A stretch of DNA of 64,000 nt, from NCBI RefSeq assembly GCF_013364155.1, contig NZ_CP054916.1, forward strand, positions 3,840,501 to 3,904,500. The letters run 5' to 3'. The DNA is from Streptomyces sp. NA02950 (lineage in GTDB: Bacteria; Actinomycetota; Actinomycetes; Streptomycetales; Streptomycetaceae). Below the pieces are notes generated by a model. That model saw nothing but the letters and a program-made list of their open reading frames with translations, was not told where the DNA came from and searched no databases. A program made the position numbers and the translations under genes. Below, piece after piece: positions 34,239 through 43,547 of this stretch. The number at the start of each line of letters is the position of its first letter. The first letter of the stretch is position 1.

Positions 34239-34883
34239 ATGGAACGCATGATGGGACATGCCGGTATGGCCGCCACCGCCGTCCGCTATCTGCGCGCGGT
34301 CGGCTCACCGACCTCGACACCGCGCGCGGTGGATCCGCTGCCCCCACCCGAGCTGCGCTGCATCCGGGCGGACGAGCGCGTTCCGTTCGGCCCCGCCGAA
34401 TTCCGCCGGGTGCTGGGGCACTTCGCGAGCGGCGTCACCGTGATCACGACCGCCGACGAGGAGGGCCCGACGGGCTTCGCCTGCCAGTCCTTCACCTCGC
34501 TGTCCCTGGTTCCACCGCTGATCGCCTTCATGGTCGCCCGCACCTCCACCACCTGGCCGCGGATCGCCCGCACCGGGGTCTTCTGCGTCAATGTCCTCGG
34601 CGCGGACCAGGGCGAGCTGTGCCGGGGCTTCGCGGTGAGCGCGTCCGTACGGCCGGACAAGTTCGCGGGCGTCGCCCACGAACCGTCCCCGGCCACCGGC
34701 TCGCCCCGGCTCACCGGCGTTCCGGCGTGGATCGACTGCACGGTGCACACGGTGCACACCGGTGGTGACCACCTGGTCGTGGTCGGCCGGGTGGGTGCGC
34801 TCGGTACGGACGAGACGGCGGCGCAGGCGGGGCCGCTGCTCTTCCACCGGGGCGGGTTCGGCGCCCTCGCTCCCGCGTCGTAG
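34239..34883 (+). CDS. flavin reductase family protein
   Basis: 214 aa with the DIM6/NTAB flavin-reductase barrel: FRRVLGHFASGVTVITTAD, GFACQSFTSLSLVPPLIAFM (20) and HTVHTGGDHLVVVGRVGAL. Supplies FMNH2 or FADH2 to a partner monooxygenase; the LLM enzymes of this window are candidate clients. ATG at 34239 places the start 5 bases after operator i without ribosome site, like Ltp2; a GTG at 34119 overlapping the crotonase stop gives a longer frame through low-complexity sequence and is judged unlikely; ATG 34266 is another option. Confidence 0.8.
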   Translation: MERMMGHAGMAATAVRYLRAVGSPTSTPRAVDPLPPPELRCIRADERVPFGPAEFRRVLGHFASGVTVITTADEEGPTGFACQSFTSLSLVPPLIAFMVARTSTTWPRIARTGVFCVNVLGADQGELCRGFAVSASVRPDKFAGVAHEPSPATGSPRLTGVPAWIDCTVHTVHTGGDHLVVVGRVGALGTDETAAQAGPLLFHRGGFGALAPAS

Positions 34884-34897
34884 CGCCCCGGGGCCCC

Positions 34898-34926
34898 GGC
34901 CGCCCTCCTCGGAGGGGCGGGCGGCC
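34898..34926. terminator. GC hairpin between convergent genes
   Basis: GGCCGCC at 34898 pairs with GGCGGCC at 34920; CTCC and GGAGG extend it inside. It lies between the flavin reductase and the MFS gene. Confidence 0.5.
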
Positions 34927-34934
34927 CACTCCCC

Positions 34935-36296
34935 TCAGGCGGCGGACGGCACCGGCTCGGCCGCGACCGGCCCGGTCCGCCGGATCACCAGCGCCATCAG
35001 GGCCGCCACCGCGCACAGCGCGCCCGACGCGTACCAGACGAGGTTGTAGGAGCCGAACGCGTCGCGCGCCGCGCCGCCCAGGAAGGCCACGAGCCCCGCC
35101 CCCACCTGGTGGGACGCCAGCACCCAGCCGAAGACGATCGCGCTGTCCTCGCCGTACCGCTCCCGGCACAGCGCCATGGTCGGCGGCACGGTGGCGACCC
35201 AGTCGAGTCCGTAGAAGACGATGAAGAAGATCATCGGCGGATGCACCGCGTCGGCCAGCAGGATCGGCAGGAACATCAGCGACAGCCCGCGCAGCGCGTA
35301 GTAGACGGCCAGCAGCCGCCGCGCGTCGAAGCGGTCGGTGAACCAACCGGAGGCCACCGTCCCCAGGATGTCGAAGACCCCGATGACCGCGAGCAGGCTC
35401 GCGGCGACCGTCACCGGCATCCCGTGGTCGTGCGCCGCGGGGACGAAGTGCGTCTTGATCAGGCCGTTGGTGGAGGCGCCGCAGATCGCGAAGGTCCCGG
35501 CGAGCAGCCAGAAGGTGCCGCCGCGGGCGGCCGAGGTGAGCGCGGTGACCGCGCGCCGGGCCGCGCCCCGCCGTGGCGCGGGCCGCGGGACGGGCGGACC
35601 GTCGGCGCCGTAGGCGGTGAGCCCCACGTCCGACGGGTAGTCGCGCATGAGCAGCCAGACGAACGGCACGATCGCCAGCGCGGTGACCGCGACGGTCACG
35701 GCGGCGGGGCGCCAGTCGTGGTGGTCTTCGACGATCCAGGAGAGCAGCGGCAGGAAGACCAGTTGCCCGGAGGCCCCGCCAGCGGTGAGGATGCCGGTCA
35801 CCAGCCCGCGCCGGGCGACGAACCACCGGTTGGTGATGGTCGCGGCGAACGCGAGCGCCATGGAGCCGCTGCCGAGGCCGACGAGCACGCCCCAGCAGAG
35901 GATGAGCTGCCACGGGGCCGTCATGAAGACCGTCAGCCCGCCGCCCGCCGCGATCACGACGAGGGCACCGGCGATGACCTTTCGCATGCCGAAGCGATCC
36001 ATCAGGGCGGCCGCGAACGGCGCGGTGAGCCCATAGAGGGCGAGATTGACGGAGACCGCGAATCCGATCGTGCCGCGCGACCAGCCGAACTCCTCATGGA
36101 GCGGATCGATCAGCAGACCGGGCAGCGAGGCGAAACCGGCCGCCCCGATGATCGTCACGAACCCGATGGCGGCGACCAGCCACGCCCGGTGCGGGGCGCC
36201 GTGGGGGAGGCGTAGGCGGGGTGCCCGTCGCGCGGCCGGTTCGGGCCGCTGCTCATCCTGTTCCGAGGCTTCGGGGAGTCCGGTTGTCTGTGTCAC
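34935..36296 (-). CDS. MFS transporter (OFA/MCT-like)
   Basis: 453 aa, about 12 membrane segments. GLLIDPLHEEFGWSRGTIGF after helix 1 and DRFGMRKVIAGALVV are the features of the oxalate/formate and monocarboxylate porters, which move organic acids. Second half has WFTDRFDARRLLAVYYALRG. GTG start at 36296 with a weak ribosome site. No operator copy. It may bring in or export an acid related to the neighbouring catabolic genes, with the GlxA-type regulator divergently encoded 113 bases away as its probable controller. Confidence 0.83.
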   Translation of the reverse strand: MTQTTGLPEASEQDEQRPEPAARRAPRLRLPHGAPHRAWLVAAIGFVTIIGAAGFASLPGLLIDPLHEEFGWSRGTIGFAVSVNLALYGLTAPFAAALMDRFGMRKVIAGALVVIAAGGGLTVFMTAPWQLILCWGVLVGLGSGSMALAFAATITNRWFVARRGLVTGILTAGGASGQLVFLPLLSWIVEDHHDWRPAAVTVAVTALAIVPFVWLLMRDYPSDVGLTAYGADGPPVPRPAPRRGAARRAVTALTSAARGGTFWLLAGTFAICGASTNGLIKTHFVPAAHDHGMPVTVAASLLAVIGVFDILGTVASGWFTDRFDARRLLAVYYALRGLSLMFLPILLADAVHPPMIFFIVFYGLDWVATVPPTMALCRERYGEDSAIVFGWVLASHQVGAGLVAFLGGAARDAFGSYNLVWYASGALCAVAALMALVIRRTGPVAAEPVPSAA

Positions 36297-36409
36297 CGGA
36301 CCAGGATCGGTCCGCGGGCCGGCACGATCGAGTGGCCCGCGGGACAGTATTCGTTAGGATCGGGCCAGGCCCTTTCCCGTGATGTACCCGTACGCTCTGG
36401 AGGTGGCGG

Positions 36410-37510
36410 ATGCCCCGGACGAAGACAGCCGAAGGGCGCCACCGTGTGGTCGTGCTCGCCCTGCACGGCGTGATCCCCTTCGAACTCGGCATCCCCTACC
36501 GGATCTTCGGCAAGGCCCGCTCCCCCGGGGGTCACCACCTGTACGACGTGGTGACCTGCACCCCCGAGCCCGGTGCGGTACGGACCGACGCCGACTTCCC
36601 GATCACGGTGGAGCTCGGTCCGGAGGCCCTGGCCGAGGCCGACACCATCGTGGTGCCCGCGTCGTACGAACTCGGGCCGGTCTTCGACGAAGGCAGGCTG
36701 CCCGCGGCGCTCGCCGCCGCGCTGGCCCATGCCCGCCCGGGCACCCGCTGGGTGTCCATCTGCACAGGCTCCTTCGTGCTCGCGGCGGCCGGTCTGCTCG
36801 ACGGCCGTCCGGCCACCACGCACTGGCACAGCACCGACCACTTCCAGCGGCTCTTCCCGGCCATCACGGTCGACCCGGACGTGCTCTTCGTGGACGACGG
36901 CGATGTGCTCACCTCCGCCGGTGTCGCCTCCGGGCTCGATCTGTGCCTGCACATCGTGCGGCGCGACCACGGCACGGCCGTGGCCAACGAGGTGGCCCGG
37001 CGCAGCCTGGTGCCGCCGCACCGCGACGGCGGCCAGGCGCAGTACATCCGCCGTCCGCTCCCCGAGCCTGAGCAGGCCACCACGACGGCGGCGCGGGCCT
37101 GGGCCCTGGGCCGTCTGGACCGCCCCATCTCGCTGCGTGAGCTGGCCGCCCAGGAGTCGATGAGCGTACGGACCTTCACCCGGCGCTTCCGCGAGGAGAC
37201 CGGGGTCAGCCCCGGCCAGTGGCTGGCGGCGCAGCGGGTCGAACGCGCACGGCACCTGCTGGAGGACACCGAACTGTCCGTGGACCGGATCGCGCGGGAC
37301 GCGGGTTTCGGCACCCCCGCGTCGATGCGCCAGCACCTTCAGGCGGCGCTCGGTGTCTCGCCGACGGCCTACCGGCGCACCTTCCGCACCGGGACCGCGG
37401 CCGCGTCTCCTTCCGTCGCGTTCTCCGAGTCGTCCGAACCGCCCGGCTCGCCGGAGTCGTCTGAGTCGTTCGAGTCGTTCGAGTCGTCGGAGCGGGCGGT
37501 CAGAAGGTGA
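36410..37510 (+). CDS. GlxA family AraC-type transcriptional regulator
   Basis: 366 aa. N-terminal DJ-1/PfpI domain (VVVLALHGVIPFELGIPYRI; VSICTGSFVLAAAGLLDGRP with the nucleophile-elbow Cys; THWHSTDHF) and C-terminal AraC HTH (ELAAQESMSVRTFTRRFREE, RIARDAGFGTPASMRQHL). The tail is a Ser/Glu-rich run (SESSEPPGSPESSES). GGAGG precedes the ATG. Divergent from the MFS gene, and its end overlaps the convergent alcohol dehydrogenase by 11 bases; either may be its target. Confidence 0.88.
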   Translation: MPRTKTAEGRHRVVVLALHGVIPFELGIPYRIFGKARSPGGHHLYDVVTCTPEPGAVRTDADFPITVELGPEALAEADTIVVPASYELGPVFDEGRLPAALAAALAHARPGTRWVSICTGSFVLAAAGLLDGRPATTHWHSTDHFQRLFPAITVDPDVLFVDDGDVLTSAGVASGLDLCLHIVRRDHGTAVANEVARRSLVPPHRDGGQAQYIRRPLPEPEQATTTAARAWALGRLDRPISLRELAAQESMSVRTFTRRFREETGVSPGQWLAAQRVERARHLLEDTELSVDRIARDAGFGTPASMRQHLQAALGVSPTAYRRTFRTGTAAASPSVAFSESSEPPGSPESSESFESFESSERAVRR

Positions 37511-38558
37511 GCACGGCCCGTGCCACCCGTCCGTGGTGGGCGTCGTCGGCGGCCTTGGCGAAGTCCTCCACCGGATAGCTGCGGGTGATCAGTTCATCCA
37601 GCAGCAGTCTGCCCCGCCGGTAGAGGTCGGCGTACAGGGCGATGTCGCGCTGGGGGCGGGAGGAGCCGTAGCGGCAGCCCAGGATGGACTTGTCCAGATA
37701 GAGCGAGGAGACCTGGAAGGACGCTTCGGCGGCGGCGGGCGGGACGCCGAGCAGCACCGCCTGGCCGTGCCGGTCGAGCAGATCGACGGCCTGCCGGATG
37801 AGGTGCGTGGAGCCGACGCATTCGAAGGCGTGGTCCGCGCCGGTCGGCAGGACCTCCCGGACGGCCTCGGCGGACGGGACGAAGTGGGTCGCGCCGAAGT
37901 GCCGGGCCAGCGGCTCCTTGGCGGGGTTGGAGTCGACGGCCACGACCGGGGAAGCCGCGGCGATACGGGCCCCCTGGAGCACATTGAGCCCGATCCCCCC
38001 GGCGCCGATGACCACGACGGACTCGCCGCGGTCCACCCGGGCGCGGTTGAGCACGGCGCCGACGCCGGTGAGGACACCGCAGCCGATGAGGGCGGCCGAG
38101 GTGAGCGGGATCTGTTCGGGGATCTTCACCGCCTGAACGGCCTTGACCAGGGTGCGTTCGGCAAAGGCCGAGTTCGAGGCGAAGTTGAACAGCCGTTGAT
38201 CGCCGGGGCGGGAGAACGGCCGGGACGGCCGGCCGATGGCCGCCCGGCACATCGTGGGACGGCCGCGGTCGCAGTCCGGACAGGTTCCGCAGTTGGCGAG
38301 GGTGGAGAGCGCGACATGGTCGCCACGGGTCACATGGCCGACGGCAGGGCCGACCGCCTCGACGACACCCGCCCCTTCATGACCGAGGACGACCGGGACG
38401 GGAAAGGGGATGGTGCCGTCGATGACCGACAGATCGCTGTGACAGAGTCCGGCGGCGACGACGCGCACCAGCACCTCGCCGGGGCCGGGGTCCCGTATCT
38501 CCAGGTCGTCGACGACCCGCGCCTCCGTGCCGTCGAAGACGACGCCTCGCATCCTCAT
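37500..38558 (-). CDS. zinc-dependent alcohol dehydrogenase
   Basis: 352-aa medium-chain dehydrogenase of the class III/NDMA-like group. Catalytic zinc Cys in GLCHSD and GHEGAG, structural zinc loop CGTCPDCDRGRPTMC, cofactor motif VVIGAGGIGLNVLQGA. Oxidises a primary alcohol to the aldehyde, fitting the aldehyde dehydrogenase encoded 120 bases upstream on the same strand. ATG 38558 is used, with GGGGAG just before; ATG 38552 and GTG 38561 are alternatives. Confidence 0.87.
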   Translation of the reverse strand: MRMRGVVFDGTEARVVDDLEIRDPGPGEVLVRVVAAGLCHSDLSVIDGTIPFPVPVVLGHEGAGVVEAVGPAVGHVTRGDHVALSTLANCGTCPDCDRGRPTMCRAAIGRPSRPFSRPGDQRLFNFASNSAFAERTLVKAVQAVKIPEQIPLTSAALIGCGVLTGVGAVLNRARVDRGESVVVIGAGGIGLNVLQGARIAAASPVVAVDSNPAKEPLARHFGATHFVPSAEAVREVLPTGADHAFECVGSTHLIRQAVDLLDRHGQAVLLGVPPAAAEASFQVSSLYLDKSILGCRYGSSRPQRDIALYADLYRRGRLLLDELITRSYPVEDFAKAADDAHHGRVARAVLTF

Positions 38559-38678
38559 CACACTCCCCGATTCCTGGGGTCGGCGTTCCTCGGGTGTTCC
38601 GGGCACCACGGGCCGCTCGCGGCTCTCCGGCTCCGGTCCCACGGCGGCTCCTCGCACCGCTCGCACGGGGCCCGGAGA

Positions 38679-40157
38679 TCAGGAGGCCCAGACGAGCGAC
38701 TGGAGTTCGCTGTACGCGTGCAGGCCGAACGAGCCGCCGTCGCGGCCCACACCGCTGTCCTTGAACCCGCCGAAGGGGGTCTCGGGGTGGCGCTGGGCGG
38801 TGTTGATGCCGACGTTTCCGCTGCGCAGCCGGGCGGCGAGGGACCAGGCTCGGCCCGCGTCGGCGCTGAAGACGTAGTCGTAGAGGCCGTACGGGGTGCC
38901 GTTCGCGATCCGTACCGCCTCGTCCTCGTCGTCGAACGGCAGGGCCACGACGACCGGGCCGAACACCTCCTCCTGCGCGATGGCCATCTCGGGGTCGGCG
39001 TCGGCGACAAGGGCGGGGGCAGCGTAGAAACCGGGTTTGAGGGCGGGGCGTTCGTTGCCCACGACAATGCGGGCTCCCTGCTCACGGGCTCCGGCGAGAT
39101 ACGCCTCGACGCGGTCGCGCTGGGCCGCGGAGATGAGCGGGCCGACGATCGTGGAGTTATCCACAGGGTCACCGATCTTGAGTGACCGTGCGTAGTGTGT
39201 GAGTGCGGCGATGACCTTCTCGTACAGCGATCGATGGACGAGCACGCGGGTCGGCGCCGTGCAGATCTGCCCGCTGTGAAAGGAGAAGGTCGAGCCGACC
39301 GCCCCGACCGCCGACGCGATCACTCGCTCGTCGGCGTCCCCCAGGACGATGGCCGCGCCCTTGCCCCCGAGTTCCATCAGGGTGCGCTTCATCGACCGCC
39401 CCGCGGACTCGGCGATCTTTTTCCCCACAGTGGTGGATCCGGTGAAGCTGACCATGTCGACACCGGGGTGGGCGACCAGTGCCTCGCCCACCGCCGCGCG
39501 CGAGCCGGTGACGACATTGAAGACACCGTCCGGGAGCCCGGCCTCCTTCAGCAGCGGGCCGAGTTCAAGACAGCACAGGGGATCCTGCGGGGCCGGTTTG
39601 GCCACCACCGTATTGCCCATGGCCAGGGCCGGGGCGGCCTTGCCCGCGAGATTCGCGAGAGGGAAGTTGTAGGAGGTGATACAGGCGACAACACCCAGGG
39701 GGCGGCGGACCGCGGCCGCCCCGATGAGCCCGCCGGGCGCCAGCGGGGTGGCGGCCACGGGCAACGGGGCGAGCGGAAGGGTGTCCGTTTCGACGGCGCC
39801 GCGCGCATAGCGGCGGAAGCGGTCGACGGCCGGGGGCACTTGCAGCGCCGAGGTGACGCGCAGCGTCGCACCGGTCTCCGCCTGGAGGAGGGGCACCAGG
39901 TCGGGGGCGCGCTCGGCCAGAAGGGCGGCCACGCGGTCGAGTACGGCGGCGCGTTCCCGTGGGGCGGTGCGCGACCAGCCGTCGTACGCGGCGCGGGCGG
40001 CCCGGACCGCGGCGTCGACCTCCGCCGCGGCCGCCTCGGGGGCATGGCCGACGGTCTCCTCGGTGGCGGGGTTGAGCACGGGGTAGTGCCCCCGGCCGGG
40101 CGCCCGCCACCCGCCGCCGATCCAGTGTCCGTACGTGCTCTGCCGGTCCGTGGTCAT
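38679..40157 (-). CDS. aldehyde dehydrogenase family protein
   Basis: 492 aa. KPAPQDPLCCLELGPLL, nucleotide motif FTGSTTVGKKIAESAGRS, ELGGKGAAIVLGDAD with the Glu position, catalytic Cys in SGQICTAPTRVLVH, and EEVFGPVVVALPFDDEDEAV. NAD(P)-dependent oxidation of aldehyde to acid. The ATG overlaps the TGA of the upstream acyl-CoA dehydrogenase (ATGA), so it belongs to the operon SDR-ACAD-ALDH controlled from operator j. Confidence 0.9.
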   Translation of the reverse strand: MTTDRQSTYGHWIGGGWRAPGRGHYPVLNPATEETVGHAPEAAAAEVDAAVRAARAAYDGWSRTAPRERAAVLDRVAALLAERAPDLVPLLQAETGATLRVTSALQVPPAVDRFRRYARGAVETDTLPLAPLPVAATPLAPGGLIGAAAVRRPLGVVACITSYNFPLANLAGKAAPALAMGNTVVAKPAPQDPLCCLELGPLLKEAGLPDGVFNVVTGSRAAVGEALVAHPGVDMVSFTGSTTVGKKIAESAGRSMKRTLMELGGKGAAIVLGDADERVIASAVGAVGSTFSFHSGQICTAPTRVLVHRSLYEKVIAALTHYARSLKIGDPVDNSTIVGPLISAAQRDRVEAYLAGAREQGARIVVGNERPALKPGFYAAPALVADADPEMAIAQEEVFGPVVVALPFDDEDEAVRIANGTPYGLYDYVFSADAGRAWSLAARLRSGNVGINTAQRHPETPFGGFKDSGVGRDGGSFGLHAYSELQSLVWAS

Positions 40158-41350
40158 CCGCGTGATTCCTTGGGGAGGTGAAGTACCCGCTCGGCGATGA
40201 TGTTGCGCTGGATCTCGTCCGAGCCGCCGTAGATGGTGTCGGCACGGGAGAAGAGGAAGAGACGCTGGGAAGCGTCGAGTTCATAGGGGTGTTCCGCGGT
40301 CCAGCCCGCCGGGCCCAGTGCGGCCGCCGCGCCCCTGACCTCTACGGCCAGCTCGCCGAGGCGCTGATGCCAGCCGCCCCACAGCAGCTTGGCGACGCTG
40401 GGCGCGCCCGGGTCCGGTGTGGCGCCAAGGGTGCGCAGAGCGTTCCAGCGCATCACCTTCAGCTCGGCCCACTGCTGTACCAGCCGGTCGCGCAGCACCG
40501 GTTCGCGGGCGGCTCCGGTCTCCAAGGCCTGTGCCACGACCCGGCCGAGCTCCTGGGCGAAGCCGATCTGCTGGGCGAGGGTGGAGACCCCGCGCTCCAC
40601 CGCGAGCAGGCCCATGGCCACCTGCCAGCCCTGGCCCGCGCCGCCGACGAGGTGTTCGGCGCGGGCCACGGCCCCGTCGAAGAACACCTCGTTGAACTCC
40701 GCGGTCCCGGTCATCTGCCGGATCGGCCGCACCTCGATCCGGCCCGGCTGGTCCATCGGCACCAGCAGAAAGGAGAGTCCATGGTGGCGTTGTGACTCCC
40801 GCTCGGTGCGCGCCAGCACAAAGCACCAGTCCGCTTCACGGGCGAGGGAGGTCCAGATCTTCTGCCCGGTGATGCGGTAGGTGCCCTCGCCCGGGTCGCG
40901 GACGGCGCGGGTCCGCACCCCGGCGAGGTCCGAGCCCGCGTCCGGTTCGCTGTAGCCCTGGCACCACAGCTCCTCGCCGTGTGCGATGGCGGGCAGAAAG
41001 CGGGTGCGCTGGGCGTCGTCGCCGTAGGCGAGCAGCGTGGGCGCGAGGAGGTTCTCGCCGATGTGCCCGAGTCGCGCGGGCGCCCCGGCTCGGGCGTACT
41101 CCTCGGCCCAGACGACCTGTTGGGGCAGGGTGACGGTCCGGTTTCCCCAGGTGCCGTGCGTGCGTGCCCAGCCGAGGCCGATCCAGCCGCCCCCTCCGAG
41201 CGTGCGCTCCCACGCGCGGTGCGCCGCTGCCCGGCCGTCCCCGGGCGGCTGCCCGCGCAGGGCAGCGACCGGTCCGGCAGCATGCTCCTCGAGCCAGGCC
41301 CGCGCCTCATCGCGGAACCGCTCGTCCTCCGCCCCGAAAGCGAAGTCCAC
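40154..41350 (-). CDS. acyl-CoA dehydrogenase
   Basis: 398 aa. Full ACAD motifs: WCQGYSEPDAGSDLAGVRT (19) for substrate and FAD contact, KIWTSLAREADWCFVLART (19), TGTAEFNEVFFDGA, and the C-terminal TIYGGSDEIQRNIIAERVL (19). Resembles the FadE26/FadE34-like large subunits used on steroid or cyclic side chains. GTG 41350 with GGAGAGGGGAG upstream; frame open further up but within the SDR gene. Middle gene of the SDR-ACAD-ALDH operon. Confidence 0.88.
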   Translation of the reverse strand: MDFAFGAEDERFRDEARAWLEEHAAGPVAALRGQPPGDGRAAAHRAWERTLGGGGWIGLGWARTHGTWGNRTVTLPQQVVWAEEYARAGAPARLGHIGENLLAPTLLAYGDDAQRTRFLPAIAHGEELWCQGYSEPDAGSDLAGVRTRAVRDPGEGTYRITGQKIWTSLAREADWCFVLARTERESQRHHGLSFLLVPMDQPGRIEVRPIRQMTGTAEFNEVFFDGAVARAEHLVGGAGQGWQVAMGLLAVERGVSTLAQQIGFAQELGRVVAQALETGAAREPVLRDRLVQQWAELKVMRWNALRTLGATPDPGAPSVAKLLWGGWHQRLGELAVEVRGAAAALGPAGWTAEHPYELDASQRLFLFSRADTIYGGSDEIQRNIIAERVLHLPKESRG

Positions 41351-41406
41351 GGCCTCTCCCCTCTCCTGTGTGGCCGTTCCCGACGGCGGCGTGGTTCCCG
41401 GCGGGG

Positions 41407-42333
41407 TCAGGCATTGGGGCGTTGGCCGTCGGCGGCCGCCCGGGCCATCGCTTCCAGCTGCGCGAGCATCGGCATCGGGTCGGTGCCGACGGTGCCCGGG
41501 AGGAAGTCGGCGATCTTCTCGGGGGTCCAGGCGCCCTCCGCGTACCCGGCGCGCAGCTCCCGGGGCTGGGCCCAGACGGCGATCTTGGGGCCCGCGATCG
41601 TATAGACCTGCCCGGTGATCTGCTCGGCGCGGGCGCGCTCGCTCAGCAGATAGACAACAAGTGCCGCCACATCCTCCGGTTCGCCGATCTCCTTGAGCTC
41701 CATCGGGACGTTGGCGGACATCCGGGTACGGGCGACCGGAGCCACACAGTTCGCGGTGACCCCGTATTTGTGCAGGCCCAGTGCGGCGCTGCGGACCAGC
41801 GAGATGATTCCGCCCTTGGCGGAGGCGTAGTTGGCCTGGGCGACGCTTCCCTGGTGATTGCCGCTGGTGAAGCCGATCAGGGTGCCGGAGCGCTGCCCGC
41901 GCATCACGGCCGCCGCCGCCCGGAAGACCGTGAAGGTGCCCTTGAGGTGGGTGGCGAGGACCGGATCCCACTCCTCCTCCGTCATGTTGAAGAGCATCCG
42001 CTCGCGCAGGATCCCGGCGACGCAGACGACGCCGTCGAGCCGGCCGAAGCGTGCGAGCGCGGCGTCCACGACGCGCTGGCCACCGGCCATGGTCGAGACG
42101 TCGTCGGCGACCGCGACCGCCGCACCGCCCGCCCCGCCGGCCCCCATGGCCTCGATCTCCTTGACCACGGCCTCGGCGACCTCGCTGCTCGGCTGGGCTC
42201 CCTCGATGGAGACCCCGTAGTCATTGACGACGACCTTCGCCCCCTCGGCCGCGCAGGCGAGGGCCACGGCTCGTCCGATGCCGCGCCCGGCCCCGGTGAC
42301 GACGATCGCCTTGCCGTCCAAGAAGTTGCCCAC
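41407..42333 (-). CDS. SDR family oxidoreductase (3-hydroxyacyl-CoA dehydrogenase-like)
   Basis: 308 aa. TGAGRGIGRAVALACAAEG, NDYG after strand 2, catalytic Ser in GFTSGNHQGSVAQ and Tyr-Lys in NYASAKGG; the C-terminal extension of about 50 residues is typical of MaoC-linked or FabG-like 17-beta-HSD4 type dehydrogenases acting on hydroxyacyl-CoA. GTG 42333 with GGGAGGGG upstream. First gene after operator j, 22 bases away. Confidence 0.88.
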   Translation of the reverse strand: MGNFLDGKAIVVTGAGRGIGRAVALACAAEGAKVVVNDYGVSIEGAQPSSEVAEAVVKEIEAMGAGGAGGAAVAVADDVSTMAGGQRVVDAALARFGRLDGVVCVAGILRERMLFNMTEEEWDPVLATHLKGTFTVFRAAAAVMRGQRSGTLIGFTSGNHQGSVAQANYASAKGGIISLVRSAALGLHKYGVTANCVAPVARTRMSANVPMELKEIGEPEDVAALVVYLLSERARAEQITGQVYTIAGPKIAVWAQPRELRAGYAEGAWTPEKIADFLPGTVGTDPMPMLAQLEAMARAAADGQRPNA

Positions 42334-42355
42334 GTCGCATCCCCTCCCGGAGTTT

Positions 42356-42370
42356 CTGACGGCCCGTTAG
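42356..42370. promoter_or_regulatory. shared operator, copy j (CTGAC GGCCC GTTAG)
   Basis: One mismatch in the right arm; flank ATTT. Between divergent SDR (42333) and cyclase gene (42431), may control both. Confidence 0.72.
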
Positions 42371-42430
42371 ATTTTTGAGCAGAGGCGGCCCGAGTACAAG
42401 CCCTCGAACGGAAACCGCGAAGGAGACGCC

Positions 42431-43357
42431 ATGCCGCTGCCGGCCGAGTTCCACGAGATCGCGAAGCGCGTCAACAACTGGGGCCGCTGGGGGGCGGCGG
42501 ACGAGATCGGCACCCTCAACCTGATCACCGACGAGGTGGTCCGGGAGGCCGCCGACACCATACGGACCGGCCATCGCGTCCCCCTCGCGATCCCGCTGCG
42601 CCAGGACGGCATCCAGACCGGGATGATCCCCGGGCGGGTCAATCCCCTGCACACCATGGTCGCCGTCAATATGGAGATGTTCGGCCCGGACACCGTCGCC
42701 ACCAGCGACGACGCCGTGACCATGGGGCTACAGGCGGGCACCCACTGGGACGGGCTGCCCCATGCCTCGCACTCCGGCCGGATCTACAACGGCCGCCCCG
42801 CCGACTCCATCACCGCCCACACCCGCGCCGCGTTCAGCGGTATCGAGAAGGCGCGCCATGTCGTCTCCCGCGGAGTACTCCTCGATGTCGCACGCGCCCG
42901 TGGCGCGGACCGGCTGCCCGAGGGACACCCCATCACCCCCGAAGACCTCGACGCCGCCGAGGAACTGGCCGGGGTGAAGGTCCGCTGCGGCGACATCGCG
43001 CTCATCCGGACCGGTCAGATCCAGCACTGCCTGGCGGGCGAGAAGGAGGCGTACGCGTTCCCCTCGCCCGGGCTGTCGATCCGCACTCCGGAGTGGTTCC
43101 ACACACGCGATGTGGCCGCGGTCGCCAATGACACGCTCACCTTCGAGGTCTTCCCGCCGGAGATCGAGGACCTGTGGATGCCCGTACACGCCCTCGACCT
43201 CGTCGAAATGGGCATGATGCAGGGCCAGAACTGGAATCTGGAGGAGCTGGCGGCGGTCTGCGCCGAGGAGGGACGCTCCGCGTTTCTGCTGTCGGCCACA
43301 CCCGAGCCGTTCACCGGCGGGACGGGCTCACCGGTCGCCCCCGTGGCGATCCTCTAG
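42431..43357 (+). CDS. cyclase family protein (kynurenine formamidase-like)
   Basis: 308-aa metal-dependent hydrolase of the Cyclase/KynB-type fold. The hallmark HxGTHxDxPxH appears as LQAGTHWDGLPHAS, with Gln for the first His. WGAADEIGTLNLIT at the N-terminus and GIEKARHVVSRGVLLD follow. Such enzymes hydrolyse amides or lactones, or hydrate small ring compounds. AAGGAG precedes the ATG. Its TAG stop is part of the CTAG at which a MITE starts (43354), so the element sits directly on the stop codon. Confidence 0.87.
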   Translation: MPLPAEFHEIAKRVNNWGRWGAADEIGTLNLITDEVVREAADTIRTGHRVPLAIPLRQDGIQTGMIPGRVNPLHTMVAVNMEMFGPDTVATSDDAVTMGLQAGTHWDGLPHASHSGRIYNGRPADSITAHTRAAFSGIEKARHVVSRGVLLDVARARGADRLPEGHPITPEDLDAAEELAGVKVRCGDIALIRTGQIQHCLAGEKEAYAFPSPGLSIRTPEWFHTRDVAAVANDTLTFEVFPPEIEDLWMPVHALDLVEMGMMQGQNWNLEELAAVCAEEGRSAFLLSATPEPFTGGTGSPVAPVAIL

Positions 43358-43547
43358 TGCCGCGTCAACCAAGGTTCGCCCGGTAGCGAGGCGTCCTGGT
43401 GCGTGCGATCACAAGGCGGCCGGAAGCCCTCGCAGGGGGCCCACTCGGGCTTTCGGCCAACGCGGCGAGAGGAGGCACCTCCCAGCGGTAGCTGGGGGAG
43501 CGTGCCAGGGCGGCGAGCGGGGCGAACCTCGGCTGGCGCGGCTCTAG
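43354..43547 (+). mobile_element. MITE family A, copy 1
   Basis: 194-bp non-coding element bounded by CTAG on both sides. Terminal inverted repeats match at 23 of 27 positions: CTAGTGCCGCGTCA... at the left and, reversed, CTAGAGCCGCGCCA... at the right, both leading into AGGTTCGCC. An inverted second copy is at 49032-49226. CTAG ends with an inner TA agree with the target rule of IS630-type transposases, which probably mobilised it in trans; no transposase is present. Confidence 0.85.

Noticed and set aside
39157..39165. TTATCCACA, perfect DnaA box
   Set aside because: Single copy inside the aldehyde dehydrogenase coding region with no partner.
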